DNA of 64,000 bases, taken from positions 1-64,000 of the forward strand of contig JAGVRI010000007.1 of assembly GCA_018606645.1 (NCBI GenBank). Direction: 5' to 3'. The notes under the pieces are model-generated. The model saw nothing but the letters and a program-made list of their open reading frames with translations. It did not search any database and was not told where the DNA came from. The DNA comes from Chloroflexota bacterium. GTDB lineage: Bacteria; Chloroflexota; Anaerolineae; JAAYZQ01. This document shows positions 24,696 through 34,913 of this stretch, piece after piece; within the stretch, counting starts at the first letter, position 1; each line of letters starts with the position of its first letter. A program made the position numbers and the translations under genes.

Positions 24696-24916
24696 ATGGC
24701 GACGATGATCTTTACGGCGGTTCTTCATCGAGAAAACGATCTATATGTGGCCGAATGTCCCGAAATTGGCACTTTCAGCCAGGGACATACGGTTGAGGAA
24801 GCCGTGGCTAATCTGAAAGAAGCCACAGAGCTTTACCTGGAAGAGTGCCCCCTGCCTCCAGTGGGCAAGCCCTTACCACGTTTGAGGTAGCCGTGCGCGA
24901 GGCGGCGCATGCCTGA
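24696..24916 (+). pseudogene. hicB: HicB-like antitoxin, frameshifted near the C-terminus (first hicBA locus)
   Basis: The ATG at 24696 opens MATMIFTAVLHRENDLYVAE, then CPEIGTFSQGHTVEEAVANL and KEATELYLEE, the standard partial RNase-H-fold HicB antitoxin. The frame ends at 24890 as GKPLPRLR. One base back, the sequence reads TTFEVAVREAAHA and stops at 24916, which is exactly the usual HicB C-terminus. A single base is therefore missing around 24877-24880. The restored stop would overlap the hicA start by the usual few bases. The antitoxin core may still fold. Confidence 0.75.
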
Positions 24917-24959
24917 GTTGCGGCGGGTATCGGGTCAAGAGGCAAAGGGGCAGATTTGA
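24909..24959 (+). pseudogene. hicA: HicA toxin remnant (16 codons)
   Basis: The ATG at 24909 overlaps the expected end of the frameshifted hicB and encodes MPELRRVSGQEAKGQI before a stop. MPELxRVSGxEA is the typical HicA N-terminus. The rest of the dsRBD-like mRNA-interferase fold, including its catalytic His, has been deleted. This is a dead toxin next to a damaged antitoxin. Confidence 0.65.
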
Positions 24960-25024
24960 TGGATTGGGCACGTTCGGCAGGTGACCCGATTGGACTGGCG
25001 GCCGATTTCGAGTTACAATGTTTG

Positions 25025-25048
25025 TGATAATAGCGTTGATAATAGCGT
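25025..25048 (+). promoter_or_regulatory. Perfect tandem 12-bp repeat before hicBA, candidate autoregulatory operator
   Basis: TGATAATAGCGT occurs twice in direct succession (25025-25036 and 25037-25048), ending just before the AAGGAG ribosome site of hicB. A weak promoter (TTGGAC near 24990, 17-18 nt, TTACAAT) lies directly upstream. HicB proteins usually bind operators in their own promoter, which makes this tandem repeat a good candidate. Confidence 0.55.
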
Positions 25049-25061
25049 AAGGAGATGGACC

Positions 25062-25289
25062 ATGTCCTACGAGTTCACCATCATTATTGAGCGCGACCCG
25101 GAAAGCGGCTGGCTGATTGGTTCGGTGGCCGAGTTACCCGGCTGTTATTCGCAGGCGCCCAGTCTGGCTGAACTGGAATCGAACATGCGCGAAGCGATCC
25201 AGGTGTACCTGGAAACGCTCGAAGAACGGGAACCCCTAGAACCTTTTCCCACATTTGTGGGTCTGCAACGTGTTGAGGTGGCGGCGTGA
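25062..25289 (+). CDS. hicB: HicB-family antitoxin
   Basis: The start at 25062 follows AAGGAG. The protein has 75 residues: MSYEFTIIIERDPESGWLIG, then SVAELPGCYSQAPSLAELES and NMREAIQVYLE. This is the HicB fold, which binds and neutralises HicA. There is no separate C-terminal DNA-binding domain, so operator binding would involve the short N- or C-terminal ends or the toxin complex. It overlaps hicA by 4 bp (GTGA). The order, antitoxin first, is common in this subfamily. Confidence 0.85.
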   Translation: MSYEFTIIIERDPESGWLIGSVAELPGCYSQAPSLAELESNMREAIQVYLETLEEREPLEPFPTFVGLQRVEVAA

Positions 25290-25519
25290 GCCGCCTTAGG
25301 CTCCTTCCCTATCGGGATTTGGCCAAGGTGGCTGAGGCGGCTGGATTCGAGTGGGTTCGATGCCAGGGCAGCCATAACACCTTTCGCTCGGCTGACGGAC
25401 GCATTATTGTCATTCCTGATCACGGTAAGCAAGTGATCGTACGCCCTTTGTTGCGCAAGATCATCCGCGATATGGGCCTGACAGTGGACGAGTACAACAA
25501 GCTGGCCGATTCGCTGTAG
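25286..25519 (+). CDS. hicA: HicA-family mRNA interferase toxin
   Basis: The GTG start overlaps the hicB stop. The protein has 77 residues: YRDLAKVAEAAGFEWVRCQG, then SHNTFRSADGRIIVIPDHG and VIVRPLLRKIIRDMGLTVDE. The His in GSHNTF is the catalytic residue of the dsRBD-like fold, and it is present. It cleaves mRNA or tmRNA when free of HicB. The locus is intact, unlike its decayed neighbour at 24696-24959. Confidence 0.87.
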   Translation: MSRLRLLPYRDLAKVAEAAGFEWVRCQGSHNTFRSADGRIIVIPDHGKQVIVRPLLRKIIRDMGLTVDEYNKLADSL

Positions 25520-25715
25520 TGCTTCGTCCGGGTGATTGTGTTTCCAAATGAGAGATCTACCTGTGATTATTCAGGCCGGCGATTGAGAGAGTACTCGCGA
25601 CAGCACAATACGCTGCGCTCCGCATGGCTGACTGTCTACCTCCATATGCAAGCGCGTCTGCCCACGTGGACACTTAGCTATCGAGTCGATCCAAATCGCG
25701 GCGGACCAGGCTTAT

Positions 25716-27311
25716 CTACATTCGCTTGATAACGCGACCGGCCCGCTCCTGAGTCTGTTCCCCCTCATAGACGGCAAACCGCCCGTTGACCAGCACATGG
25801 CGGATGCCCTCCGGATACTGGTGGGGTTTGGTGAAGGTAGCCACATCCGCCACCCGCTGCGGGTCCAGGACCACCAGGTCGGCAAAGGCCCCCTCGCGGA
25901 CCACGCCCCGGTCACGCAGGCTCACACGTCCGGCAGGCAGGCTCGTCATCTTGCGGATGGCTTCTTCCCAGGTGAGCAGACCCCGTTCGCGGACGTAGCG
26001 GGCCAGCACTCGCGGGTAAGTCCCATAGCCTCGTGGATGGGGCACGCCCTCGGCCAGCGGCCCGTCGGCAGCCAACGCTTCAGAGTCGGTAATGACGGCG
26101 GTATGGGGATGGCGCAGAATGGTGGCCACATCCTCTTCGTCCATGCAGAAATGGACCATCCCTGCCTGCGCTTCTGATTCGATAATGAGGTCCAGGGCCA
26201 CCTCCAGCGGGTCTCTGCCGGCGGCTTCGGCGATAGCGGCGATCGTCTGTCCTTCCAGCTCAGGCTGGGGTGGATAGAGCGAGAGCATGATGCGTTCCCA
26301 GTGCGGCCCATGGAGGGTGTTCTCCCACACTGAAGAAGCGCCGCTGGTGAGCGCCTGTGCGATCTCGGCCCGGACCCCCGGTTCGCGGAACCGGGCCAGC
26401 ATGGCGGCGGTGCCTCCGGCGTGAAAGGGAGGCGGCACCACGGCATCGAGCGACGTGGACGATGCCGAGTAGGGATACTGGTCCCAGCCCAGGTCCACTC
26501 CTTCGGCGCGGACCTCATCCAACCAGGTCAGCAACCGCTCAGCCTGACCCCACTGGGCGCGGTCGGCGATCTTGAGGTGAGAGACCTCGACCCGAACACC
26601 GGCGGCTCGCCCGACCGCGATGGCCTCCTGGAGCGAGGCCCGCAAGCCGGCCGATTCGTTGCGGATATGCGTGGCGTACAGTCCGTTGTAGGCTGCCGCA
26701 ACCCGGGCCAGGGCGGCAATTTCTTCATGATCGGCGTAAAAGCCAGGAGCGTAGAACAGGCCACTGCTCAGCCCCCATCCGCCTTCCTCCAACGCCTGAG
26801 ACAACAGACGGGCCATCGCCTCCCGCTCGGAGGGGTCAGCCGGTCGGTCAGCGCCGCCCAGGATGGCATAGCGCAGCATGCCGTGGCCGACCAGGGTGCC
26901 AAAATTCAGGGCGACCCCCTGCCCTTCCAGCCGTGCCAGATACTCAGCCATCGTCTCCCAGTCCGGCTTTAATCTCAGCCGGTTCAACAGGACGGGGAGC
27001 TCGTCTCGCGCCTGGCCCAGCAACGGCGCGGCGGAAAACCCACACATCCCCGAAATCTCGGTGGTGACTCCCTGACGCACCTTGGAAGCGCCCCGCCCAT
27101 CGGCCAGCAATGTCAGTTCTGAATGAGCATGGATGTCCACAAAGCCGGGGGTGACGAGCAGCCCGGAGACATCGACAAACTGACGGGATTCGCGTCCTCG
27201 CAGGTCCCCCACGGCTACGATCCGGTCGTGGATGATACCCACGTCGGCAGTGCGGGCTGGTGCACCCGTGCCATCGATCAAGGTCCCGCCCGAAAGAAGC
27301 AGGTCTAGCAT
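25716..27311 (-). CDS. N-acyl-D-amino-acid deacylase / D-aminoacylase-type amidohydrolase
   Basis: From the ATG at 27311 the protein has 531 residues; an in-frame extension upstream to 27434 crosses the divergent promoter and is not used. Amidohydrolase motifs: LVTPGFVDIHAHSELTLL (HxH metal ligands), QGVTTEISGMCGFSAAP (a Cys typical of the D-aminoacylase branch), RNESAGLRASLQEAIAVG, VEVSHLKI (His ligand) and ITDSEALA (catalytic Asp). The C-terminus AVYEGEQTQERAGRVIKRM is standard. It hydrolyses N-acyl-D-amino acids or related dipeptides. It is divergent from a DapA-family aldolase gene. Confidence 0.85.
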   Translation of the reverse strand: MLDLLLSGGTLIDGTGAPARTADVGIIHDRIVAVGDLRGRESRQFVDVSGLLVTPGFVDIHAHSELTLLADGRGASKVRQGVTTEISGMCGFSAAPLLGQARDELPVLLNRLRLKPDWETMAEYLARLEGQGVALNFGTLVGHGMLRYAILGGADRPADPSEREAMARLLSQALEEGGWGLSSGLFYAPGFYADHEEIAALARVAAAYNGLYATHIRNESAGLRASLQEAIAVGRAAGVRVEVSHLKIADRAQWGQAERLLTWLDEVRAEGVDLGWDQYPYSASSTSLDAVVPPPFHAGGTAAMLARFREPGVRAEIAQALTSGASSVWENTLHGPHWERIMLSLYPPQPELEGQTIAAIAEAAGRDPLEVALDLIIESEAQAGMVHFCMDEEDVATILRHPHTAVITDSEALAADGPLAEGVPHPRGYGTYPRVLARYVRERGLLTWEEAIRKMTSLPAGRVSLRDRGVVREGAFADLVVLDPQRVADVATFTKPHQYPEGIRHVLVNGRFAVYEGEQTQERAGRVIKRM

Positions 27312-27418
27312 GCTATCTACCTCCCAAGAAGAACGGTACTCGCGCCTGGGCGTGATTCTATCATGGGAGGCGATTCGCGTCAACCGTGGAATTGCCCCGG
27401 AAACCCGGAAGAGATGCT

Positions 27419-27447
27419 TTGACCTTGTCCTCAAGCCATGCTACAAT
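27419..27447 (+). promoter_or_regulatory. Promoter of the DapA-family gene
   Basis: TTGACC at 27419-27424 and TACAAT at 27442-27447 are separated by 17 nt. The -10 is only 32 nt from the ATG at 27480, giving a short leader. Confidence 0.75.
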
Positions 27448-27479
27448 AAGGCCGAATCCAGCATGGAGGCAACATTACA

Positions 27480-28379
27480 ATGAAGGCATCTGACATCTCA
27501 TTAGCCGGGGTTTTTCCCCCCATCCCAACACCCTTTGATGCACAGGGAGAGGTGGATCATCAGGCGTTGACCAGGAACCTGCAACGTTGGAACGAGTACG
27601 ACCTGGCCGGCTATGTGGTGCTTGGCACGAATGGTGAGGCCGTCTATCTCAGTCGGGACGAAAGACAGCGTGTCTGGGAGACGGCGCGGCAGGCGATTCC
27701 TACCGAAAAACTAATGATCGCTGGCACCGGTCTGGAGTCGACCCGCGAGACGATCGCCCTAACCCGCCTTGCCGCCCAGGCGGGAGCCGACGCCGCCCTG
27801 GTGGTGACTCCCCATTACTATGGCAGCAAGATGACGCCCGAAGCCCTGGTGCGACACTATCACGCCGTGGCCGATGCCTCGCCGATCCCAATTTTGATCT
27901 ACAATGTGCCGGGCAATACCCACGTCGACATGGACGCGGCGACCATTGCCCGCGCCGCCCAGCACCCGAACTTGATTGGCATCAAGGATACGGCGGGAAA
28001 TATCACCAAGCTAGCTGACACAGTGCGGCTGACCGGGCCTGGTTTCCAGGTTTTGGCCGGATCGGCCGGTTTTTTCCTGGCCGCCTTGGCGTTGGGTGCA
28101 GTCGGTGGGGTGTTGGCTCTGGCCAACATTGCGCCAGAACAGTCGCTGAACATCTATCGCCTGTTCCAGAGCCGGCGCTGGGAAGAAGCCGCCGACCTGC
28201 AGCGGCGAATGATCCCGGTCAACGCAGCCGTGACCACCCGTTTTGGCATCGCCGGATTGAAAGCGGCGCTGGATATGCTCGGCTACTACGGCGGCCCCGT
28301 GCGTCCTCCCCTGTTGGACCTCAGCGAAGCAGACCGGGCTACCTTGCGCGCCGTCCTGGTCGAAGGTAACATACTCTGA
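27480..28379 (+). CDS. DapA-family (DHDPS/NAL) aldolase or synthase
   Basis: This 299-residue TIM-barrel protein has GVFPPIPTPFDAQGEVDHQA at the start, a GTNGEAVYLSRDER loop (usually GTTGE), the Tyr motif LIYNVPGNTHVDMD and the Schiff-base Lys in LIGIKDTAGNI. This is a class I aldolase acting on pyruvate-type substrates. GTNGE rather than GTTGE argues against authentic dihydrodipicolinate synthase; a 4-hydroxy-2-oxoglutarate or other 2-keto-acid aldolase is equally likely. It is followed by smc under its own promoter. Confidence 0.85.
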   Translation: MKASDISLAGVFPPIPTPFDAQGEVDHQALTRNLQRWNEYDLAGYVVLGTNGEAVYLSRDERQRVWETARQAIPTEKLMIAGTGLESTRETIALTRLAAQAGADAALVVTPHYYGSKMTPEALVRHYHAVADASPIPILIYNVPGNTHVDMDAATIARAAQHPNLIGIKDTAGNITKLADTVRLTGPGFQVLAGSAGFFLAALALGAVGGVLALANIAPEQSLNIYRLFQSRRWEEAADLQRRMIPVNAAVTTRFGIAGLKAALDMLGYYGGPVRPPLLDLSEADRATLRAVLVEGNIL

Positions 28380-28423
28380 ACCTCGCTTTGGCGCCTGATC
28401 GATGTGCCAGATTCAACAAGGAA

Positions 28424-28452
28424 TTGACATCCACTTTGAAAACCGGTACAAT
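28424..28452 (+). promoter_or_regulatory. Promoter of smc
   Basis: TTGACA at 28424-28429 and TACAAT at 28447-28452 have a 17-nt spacer, with the -10 box 30 nt before the smc ATG at 28482. Confidence 0.8.
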
Positions 28453-28481
28453 GTGGATGTCTTGAGGATAAAAACGACCAG

Positions 28482-31400
28482 ATGCGATTGAAACATCTCG
28501 AGCTGCACGGCTACAAGTCGTTCGCCGCCCGCACGGAATTCAGCTTTGACGGCGGCATTACCGCCATCGTCGGTCCGAACGGGAGCGGCAAGAGCAACAT
28601 CGCAGATGGTATCCGCTGGGTACTCGGTGAGCAGAGTTATCGGGTCCTGCGGGGCAAACGCACCGAAGACATGATCTTTTCCGGGAGTAGCCAGCGCGCC
28701 CGCCTGGGAATGGCTTCCGTATCGTTGGTTCTGGATAACTCAGACGGCTGGCTTCCCATTGATTTCTCCGAGATCACCATCACCCGTCGTGCGTACCGCT
28801 CTGGTGAAAACGAATATCTGCTGAACGGGCAACGTGTCCGGCTGCGGGACATCACCGAACTGCTGGCCAAATCGGGCCTGGCCCAACGGACCTACACGGT
28901 GGTCGGGCAGGGGCTGGTTGACGCCGTCTTGAGTCTGCGGCCCGAGGACCGCCGGGTGCTGTTCGAGGAAGCAGCGGGGATCACTCTTTATCAGACCAAA
29001 CGAGCCGAGGCGCTGGCTCGCCTGGACGAGACCCATGCCAACCTGACGCGCGTCCAGGACATCATCGCCGAGATTGCACCCCGGTTGCGCCGCCTGGAAC
29101 GGGAAGCGGAACGAGCGAGTCACTACCGCCAGTTAGAGCAGCAACTGAAAGGATTGCTGCGCATCTGGTACGGCTACCGATGGCACTCGGACCAACGTGA
29201 ACTGATCCGGGCTCGCGAGGCAGTGACCCGCCACGAGACGGCACTGGCCCACCTTCGCGAGACGCTGACCGGCCTGGATGAGCAGATGGCTGCCCTGCGT
29301 GCTCGCCAAGCAGAGCTTCGCGACCAACTGGGCGCCTGGCACCGGCAGAGTAGCGAGTTGCACCGCCAGATGGAGCGGGTGCAACGCGACCTGGCCGTCT
29401 GGCAGGAGCGGTCCCGATGGCTGGCACATCAGGCCGATGAGGCGCGGGCCGAGCTGGCCGAAATGGAACTGGAGTTCCAGACCGCTATGGAGCGGATGAC
29501 GCTTGCCGAGGCCGAAACAGAGGCTGCCCATGCTCGGTGGCAGCAGGTCGAGGAGCAAGTAACCCAGATCCAGCAAGACCTCACCGCCCACGAGGCACGG
29601 AGGCAGGCTCTATCCCAGGAAGCGAGCAGGGTTCAGGCCCAGTTGTTCGATCTGGCGGCCCAGGCAACCGATCGTCGCAACCGGCTGGTTCAGATTGGGG
29701 AACGAACCGCTGCGCTGGATCAGGAACGCAACGAACAGCAAAAGTCGCTCACAGGTGAGCAGGCTTCCCGTGAAAATCTGCTCTCTCGGATCGAGAGCCT
29801 GACCGTCGAACTCACCCGTCTTCAGACGGAGAAAGAATCCCAGACAAGGGAAGCGGCCGGACTGGAGCAATCTCTGGCCGACATCCAGGCTCGCCGGGCT
29901 GAATTGCGCGCTGCTCTGGCCGAGGCGGAGCGCACCATCGATCGCCTCCAGGCCCGGCATGAGCTTCTCACCCGACTGCGGGCTGAAGGGGAAGGATTTC
30001 ACGCGGGCGTTCGGGCGGTGCTCCGGGCTGCAGGCAACCGGCACGAGAAGACCACTCCGGTCGAATCTCCGCGCCGCGCTTCCCCCGGCCCACAACAGCC
30101 GATGCTTTCCGGTATCCTGGGCACTGTTGCGCAACTGATCCAGGTTCCGGAGCACCTTGAGATTGCCATTGAGGTGGCCCTGGGGTCCCATCTCCAGGAC
30201 TTGGTGGTCGAATCGTGGGCGGATGCGGAATCGGCCATCGCCTTCTTACGGCAAGGCAAGCATGGCCGGGCTACTTTTCTGCCTCTGGACACGGTCCGTC
30301 CGTTGCCGCGGCTGGCATTGCCCAACGAGAAAGGGATCGTGGGCCTGGCAGCAGACCTGGTCCTGGCCGATGGCCGTCTGAAACCGGTCGTCGAGATGCT
30401 GCTGGGACGGACTCTGGTCGTCCACGATCTGTCCACCGCCCGGCGGGTATTCGAACAACTGCGAGGTGGGTTCCAGATCGTGACCCTCGCTGGCGACATC
30501 CTCCGTTCCAGTGGTTCGGTGACGGGCGGAACGGCCAGGGAGGGGAACCAGGGCGGGGTGCTGGCCCGCGAACGGGAGTGGCGTGAACTGCCCGCCCAGA
30601 TCGAGGCGGCTCATGAAAAGACTCAGCAGCTCGTCTCAGCCCTGGCCGAAGCCCAGGCCGATGAGCAGCGGGTCCGGGATCAGGCCGCCCGGCTCCGGAT
30701 TCGGATCCAGGAAATGGAAGAGGCCATCAAACACGCACAGCTTCAGCGCCAGAACCTGGAGCGGGACCTGGCCCTGATCGATCAGCAACTCGCCTGGCGC
30801 AGGGAGCGGATCGCCCAACTGGACCGGACGAGGGCCGAGTTGGCGGAACAGGAGAGGACGCTGCACGCGGAGTTGGCGCATATTGAATTAGCCCGGGAAG
30901 AGACCGATCGTCAGTCAACCGCTTTGCAGGCCGAACTGGATGGCCTGCATGAGGAACAACTCTATCAGCGCCTGCTCGAAGCGCGCACGGCGGCGACTGT
31001 GGCGCACGGGGCGTGGGAACATCGCCGTTCAATCCTGGAGGGGATGCGTGAGCAGCAAGCCCAGCTCCAGGCCCAGATCCAAGCCAGGCGGGCGCGTTTG
31101 ACCAAGCTGGAGCAAGAGAAAGAGGCGCTCCTGGAGCAAATCGGCCAGCAGAGCACAGAGGAGACGGTGATCCACGGCTGGTTGGATGCTCTGCTCGCTC
31201 AGATCGAACCTGCCGAGGCTGAGGTAGCTGCCCTGGAGCTTCAGTATGAGGATGTTAAACGGGAAGAGGCAGCCCTCCGGCTGCGCCTTCGCCAGGCGGA
31301 GAGCCTCCATACCGAGGCAGTGTTAGCTCAAAATCGGTGCGAGGACCGACTGGAGCGCCTTCGCCGTCAGATCGTGGATGACTTTGGTCTGGTGGAGATC

Positions 31401-32183
31401 GAACCGACAGAGGGATTGCCGGAACAGCCTCCTCTGCCGCTGGTGGAACTGGTATCCACGCTGCCCACGGTCGAGGCGCTGCCTGAGGGATTGGAGGAGG
31501 AGATCCACCAGCTTAAGGCCCAACTGCGACGCATGGGGCCGGTCAACCTCGATGCGCCTCGCGAATATGAGGAGGTGCGGGACCGATACACCTTTCTGAC
31601 CACTCAGGCTGCCGACCTGGAAGAGGCGGGACGCCGCCTGCGTGAGATCGTGGCCGAGCTGGATGCCCTGATGCGTCGTGAATTCGAGACAACCTTCAAG
31701 GCTGTTGCAGAGCGCTTCAAGAAGAACTTTTCGCAACTGTTTGGCGGGGGTTCCGCCCGCCTGCTGCTCACCGATCCGGAAGACCTGAACCAAACCGGCA
31801 TCGAGATCATCGCCCAGCCCCCGGGCAAGCGCCAACAAACGCTGGCCCTGCTTTCCGGAGGAGAGCGTGCGCTGACCGCCGTGGCTCTTCTCTTCTCGAT
31901 CCTGGAGGTCAGGCCGCCGCCGTTTTGTATCCTGGACGAAGTCGATGCCATGTTGGACGAGACGAACGTCCGGCGGTTCCGTCAGGCATTGGAAGCATTG
32001 AGTCAGCAGACGCAGTTCATCGTCATCACCCACAACCGGGGGACGATCCAGGCGGCAAACACTATCTACGGCGTTTCAATGGGAGACGACAGCGCCTCCC
32101 AGGTGGTCTCATTACGGCTGGATGGGAATCACCAGCTCACCACGGTCGATGGCTCGCCAGTGGGGATGGAAAGAGGACGGTAA
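28482..32183 (+). CDS. smc: Chromosome segregation protein SMC
   Basis: The full-length protein has 1233 residues. The N-terminal head has Walker [21 protein letters not shown] (about residues 28-47) and the [12 protein letters not shown] block. Long coiled coils run from about 170 to 490 and 650 to 1000. The hinge (about 515-640) begins [20 protein letters not shown] and ends [20 protein letters not shown]. The C-terminal head has the ABC signature [19 protein letters not shown], Walker [20 protein letters not shown] and the D-loop, then [14 protein letters not shown]. It organises the nucleoid with ScpA/ScpB, which are not in the window. Confidence 0.96.
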   Translation: MRLKHLELHGYKSFAARTEFSFDGGITAIVGPNGSGKSNIADGIRWVLGEQSYRVLRGKRTEDMIFSGSSQRARLGMASVSLVLDNSDGWLPIDFSEITITRRAYRSGENEYLLNGQRVRLRDITELLAKSGLAQRTYTVVGQGLVDAVLSLRPEDRRVLFEEAAGITLYQTKRAEALARLDETHANLTRVQDIIAEIAPRLRRLEREAERASHYRQLEQQLKGLLRIWYGYRWHSDQRELIRAREAVTRHETALAHLRETLTGLDEQMAALRARQAELRDQLGAWHRQSSELHRQMERVQRDLAVWQERSRWLAHQADEARAELAEMELEFQTAMERMTLAEAETEAAHARWQQVEEQVTQIQQDLTAHEARRQALSQEASRVQAQLFDLAAQATDRRNRLVQIGERTAALDQERNEQQKSLTGEQASRENLLSRIESLTVELTRLQTEKESQTREAAGLEQSLADIQARRAELRAALAEAERTIDRLQARHELLTRLRAEGEGFHAGVRAVLRAAGNRHEKTTPVESPRRASPGPQQPMLSGILGTVAQLIQVPEHLEIAIEVALGSHLQDLVVESWADAESAIAFLRQGKHGRATFLPLDTVRPLPRLALPNEKGIVGLAADLVLADGRLKPVVEMLLGRTLVVHDLSTARRVFEQLRGGFQIVTLAGDILRSSGSVTGGTAREGNQGGVLAREREWRELPAQIEAAHEKTQQLVSALAEAQADEQRVRDQAARLRIRIQEMEEAIKHAQLQRQNLERDLALIDQQLAWRRERIAQLDRTRAELAEQERTLHAELAHIELAREETDRQSTALQAELDGLHEEQLYQRLLEARTAATVAHGAWEHRRSILEGMREQQAQLQAQIQARRARLTKLEQEKEALLEQIGQQSTEETVIHGWLDALLAQIEPAEAEVAALELQYEDVKREEAALRLRLRQAESLHTEAVLAQNRCEDRLERLRRQIVDDFGLVEIEPTEGLPEQPPLPLVELVSTLPTVEALPEGLEEEIHQLKAQLRRMGPVNLDAPREYEEVRDRYTFLTTQAADLEEAGRRLREIVAELDALMRREFETTFKAVAERFKKNFSQLFGGGSARLLLTDPEDLNQTGIEIIAQPPGKRQQTLALLSGGERALTAVALLFSILEVRPPPFCILDEVDAMLDETNVRRFRQALEALSQQTQFIVITHNRGTIQAANTIYGVSMGDDSASQVVSLRLDGNHQLTTVDGSPVGMERGR

Positions 32184-32189
32184 AACGGG

Positions 32190-33023
32190 TTACGCCACCT
32201 GACGTCCGGGAATCGGCGGTCCGCCGGCATATACCGCCGTCACAGCCATCGCCCCCAGTGAAGCCCCCAGGAAATGCCGACTGCCCAACCATTTCCCCTT
32301 GGTTTGGAAGGAGACAACATCGGGGGTCAACAGATTGGCCGCTATGGCCGTGCCTGCTGGTAGCGTTTCGAGCCATGGGGCGGCGAGGCTTTGCGCACAG
32401 ACCAGGAGAGACTCTTTTCCATCTCCGGCTGTGGCGGGCTGAAGCGAGAGCACCGGCACGACCATCGGATAGCCCATGCTATCCACGAAGGCTACCACCC
32501 GAATGGCAGACATGGCGCGGAACCGATCTCGCACCGGCAAGGGCAGGGTGACGGCGCCCTCCACCGCGTCTGTCGGCCGCGGCCCGGCGCGGGCCAGGAG
32601 ATAGTCGGCCAGGACGCGGAGTTTGGAGAGCCGAAAGCGGCACATGATCGAGTTCACCTGAACGATTCCGGCATTACGGATGCCGGTGTAGGCGTTGTAG
32701 CGCAGCAGATCGGTGCTGTTCAGACGGTCCACATAGGGGCCGGTCCGTTGCCAGCCGAGGAAATCCCCCAGTACAATCCACCCCTCAAGGGCAGTGGTGA
32801 TCACCAGAATGCCAACGCGCGGATCGGCGTCCAGATTGCCCACCGTCTTACGCAGCAGAAAATTGCCAAAGATCAGTCGATCCTCGACATCGCCCGCCGG
32901 CATGATCGAGGTGCAGGGGACCACGTTTGGGATGCCCTCAGCAGAGCGTGTGGCCAGGAATTTAGGCGTCATCTCCTGGCAGAGCGCCTCCATCAAACCG
33001 ACCTGAGTCTCAAGCACAGACAT
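32190..33023 (-). CDS. Pyridoxamine 5'-phosphate oxidase-like (PPOX) FMN-binding protein
   Basis: This 277-residue protein resembles the FMN-binding split barrel: KFLATRSAEGIPNVVPCTSI, LIFGNFLLRKTVGNLDADPR and VGILVITTALEGWIVLGDFL in the first half. A second, weaker repeat of the pattern (IRVVAFVDSMGYPMVVPVLS) in the second half suggests a duplicated barrel. The substrate is unknown. It converges with smc (stops 7 nt apart) and lies downstream of trmFO on the same strand. Confidence 0.7.
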   Translation of the reverse strand: MSVLETQVGLMEALCQEMTPKFLATRSAEGIPNVVPCTSIMPAGDVEDRLIFGNFLLRKTVGNLDADPRVGILVITTALEGWIVLGDFLGWQRTGPYVDRLNSTDLLRYNAYTGIRNAGIVQVNSIMCRFRLSKLRVLADYLLARAGPRPTDAVEGAVTLPLPVRDRFRAMSAIRVVAFVDSMGYPMVVPVLSLQPATAGDGKESLLVCAQSLAAPWLETLPAGTAIAANLLTPDVVSFQTKGKWLGSRHFLGASLGAMAVTAVYAGGPPIPGRQVA

Positions 33024-33038
33024 CCACCGCCCTCCTTG

Positions 33039-34355
33039 TCATAGGGTAGAGAGAAACGCCTCCAGATCCGCCAACGCCCGTCGGGCATAGGCAGCGTAGC
33101 GCTCTCGCTTATTACGGATCGGCGGGTCAAGAGGCGGGAGCAGACCAAAATTGGCTTTCATCGGTTGAAAATCCCCTGGCGCCGGCGTGGACACGTACCG
33201 GCACAAGGCGCCGATAAGAGTCGTCGGCGGGAAGGTGAGAGGGCGCCGGCCAGCAACCCACCGGGCTGCATTCAGCCCGGCCACCAACCCGCTGGCCACT
33301 GAGCCGATGTATCCTTCCGTGCCCGTGATCTGCCCGGCGAAAAAGAGACCTTCTCGCTGGCGGAACTGCATCGTCGGATGAAGCAGCGCCGGCCCGTTCA
33401 GAAAAGTGTTGCGGTGCATCTGACCAAAGCGGACGAACTCGGCCTGTTCCAGTCCAGGAATGAGGCGGAAAACTCGCTCCTGTTCACTCCATTTCAGGTT
33501 GGTCTGAAAGCCGACCAGGTTGTACAGAGTGGCAGCCCGGTTATCCTGCCGCAGTTGGACCACGGCATAGGGCCGGCGCCCGGTGTGCGGATCGATCAAC
33601 CCCACCGGTTTGAGCGGTCCAAAAGCCAGAGCGTTCAACTCACGGCGGGCCAACACCTCGATGGGCAGACAGGCTTCAAAGAAGCGTGGGTCCTCTCGTT
33701 CAAAGTCGCGGAGCGGAAAGGTCTCGGCGTTCACCAATTCCTGAACAAACCGCTCATATTGCTGCCGGTTCATCGGGCAGTTAAGGTAATCTCCCTCCTC
33801 ATCCCCGGCACCGTAGCGGCTGGCACGGAAGGCGATCTCCATGTTCACCGATTCGGCGGTGACGATGGGCGCCATCGCGTCGTAGAAATAGAGGGATTCC
33901 GCTCCCGTCAGAGCAGCGATCGCCTCTGCCAGAGCAGGAGAGGTGAGAGGACCGGTCGCGATCACCACCGGTTGCCCGATGGGGAGCTCGGTCACCTCCT
34001 CACGGCACAGGGTGATGCGTGGATGGGCCTGGATCCGTTCGGTGACCAGGGCAGCAAAGGCTTCCCGGTCCACCGCCAGTGCCTGGCCGGCGGGGAGGGC
34101 AGTGACGTCAGCGCACGCGATAATCAAGGACTTCAGATGCCGCAATTCCTCCTTCAGCAGACCTGAGGCGCGGTCCACCCGATTCGACCCCAGGGAATTG
34201 GAACATACCAGCTCGGCCAACTGGCCCGAAGTATGGGCCGGGGTCATCCGCCGGGGGCGCATCTCGTACAGAACCACCTCCAGGCCCTGTTCGGCCGCCT
34301 GCCAGGCCGCCTCGCTGCCGGCCAGGCCGCCCCCGATAACGATCAGGTCAGGCAT
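33039..34355 (-). CDS. trmFO: Methylenetetrahydrofolate-tRNA-(uracil-5-)-methyltransferase TrmFO
   Basis: The start at 34355 is chosen because it gives the family N-terminus [20 protein letters not shown] (FAD Rossmann loop). The protein has 438 residues. [28 protein letters not shown] (conserved Cys region) and [20 protein letters not shown] match TrmFO rather than MnmG. It forms 5-methyluridine-54 in the tRNA T-loop using methylene-folate and FAD. It overlaps the receiver-domain gene by 8 bp. Confidence 0.93.
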   Translation of the reverse strand: MPDLIVIGGGLAGSEAAWQAAEQGLEVVLYEMRPRRMTPAHTSGQLAELVCSNSLGSNRVDRASGLLKEELRHLKSLIIACADVTALPAGQALAVDREAFAALVTERIQAHPRITLCREEVTELPIGQPVVIATGPLTSPALAEAIAALTGAESLYFYDAMAPIVTAESVNMEIAFRASRYGAGDEEGDYLNCPMNRQQYERFVQELVNAETFPLRDFEREDPRFFEACLPIEVLARRELNALAFGPLKPVGLIDPHTGRRPYAVVQLRQDNRAATLYNLVGFQTNLKWSEQERVFRLIPGLEQAEFVRFGQMHRNTFLNGPALLHPTMQFRQREGLFFAGQITGTEGYIGSVASGLVAGLNAARWVAGRRPLTFPPTTLIGALCRYVSTPAPGDFQPMKANFGLLPPLDPPIRNKRERYAAYARRALADLEAFLSTL

Positions 34356-34737
34356 CCATCGCACCCTCGTGGCAGGGCAAGAGATCATTCAACAGCCCAA
34401 ACAACTCCTCAAGGGCAAATGGTTTACCCAGGTAGTAGATATTGCCCAGGGGGGCTGCTTCGCGGCGGATGGATGGATCGCAGTAGGCGGTCATGATCAC
34501 GATGGGCACTTGCGCATCCAGAGAGCGAAAATTGCGCAGAAGCTTCAAGCCGCTCAGGTCACTCAGGTAGAGCTCGGCCAGGACCAGATCGTACCTGCAT
34601 TGCGCCAGGCAGGCCAGCGCCTCCCTACCGGAACGAGCTGCATCCACCTGGCACCATGGCATCTCCTGCCCGACAAGTTCCTGGAGGAACTCGAGGAGCA
34701 TGACCCCGTCATCCACGATCAAGATCCGATTGCCCAT
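34348..34737 (-). CDS. Stand-alone response-regulator receiver with Glu at the phospho-acceptor site
   Basis: This 129-residue single CheY-like domain shows [20 protein letters not shown] (acidic pair D9-D10), IVIMTAYCD (Thr83) and [12 protein letters not shown] (Lys105-Pro). At the acceptor position it reads [15 protein letters not shown], so residue 55 is Glu where Asp is expected. The remaining quintet is intact. Glu at this site often mimics the phosphorylated state, so the protein may be constitutively active or phosphorylation-independent. No kinase or output domain is nearby. It overlaps trmFO downstream. Confidence 0.85.
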   Translation of the reverse strand: MGNRILIVDDGVMLLEFLQELVGQEMPWCQVDAARSGREALACLAQCRYDLVLAELYLSDLSGLKLLRNFRSLDAQVPIVIMTAYCDPSIRREAAPLGNIYYLGKPFALEELFGLLNDLLPCHEGAMDA

Positions 34738-34751
34738 CTCTCCCTACAATC

Positions 34752-34802
34752 ATTATATCATACGTTCCAAGGTTTCCACAATTTGCTGAACTATGTTATA
34801 CT
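34752..34802. promoter_or_regulatory. Divergent promoter region, receiver gene and pyrimidine phosphorylase
   Basis: Minus strand: TATAAT (34757-34752) with a weak -35 (TGTGGA/TTGTGG) lies 15 nt before the receiver ATG at 34737. Plus strand: TTCCAC (34774-34779), 17 nt, TATACT (34797-34802). The two -35 boxes overlap, so the promoters may interfere with one another. Confidence 0.6.
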
Positions 34803-34913
34803 CAGCGCTGGGATGGACGAACCGAAATTTGAACTGGCCTTGTCTTGATCCGGGCCCCCGGTCTGTGACGGATGCAGGGTGGAGAACGGATTCAGGTGGG
34901 GCAGAGGAGAGCC

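Noticed and set aside
25532..25729. 65-codon frame after hicA
   Set aside because: There is no homology, no ribosome site, and it overlaps the end of the amidohydrolase gene.
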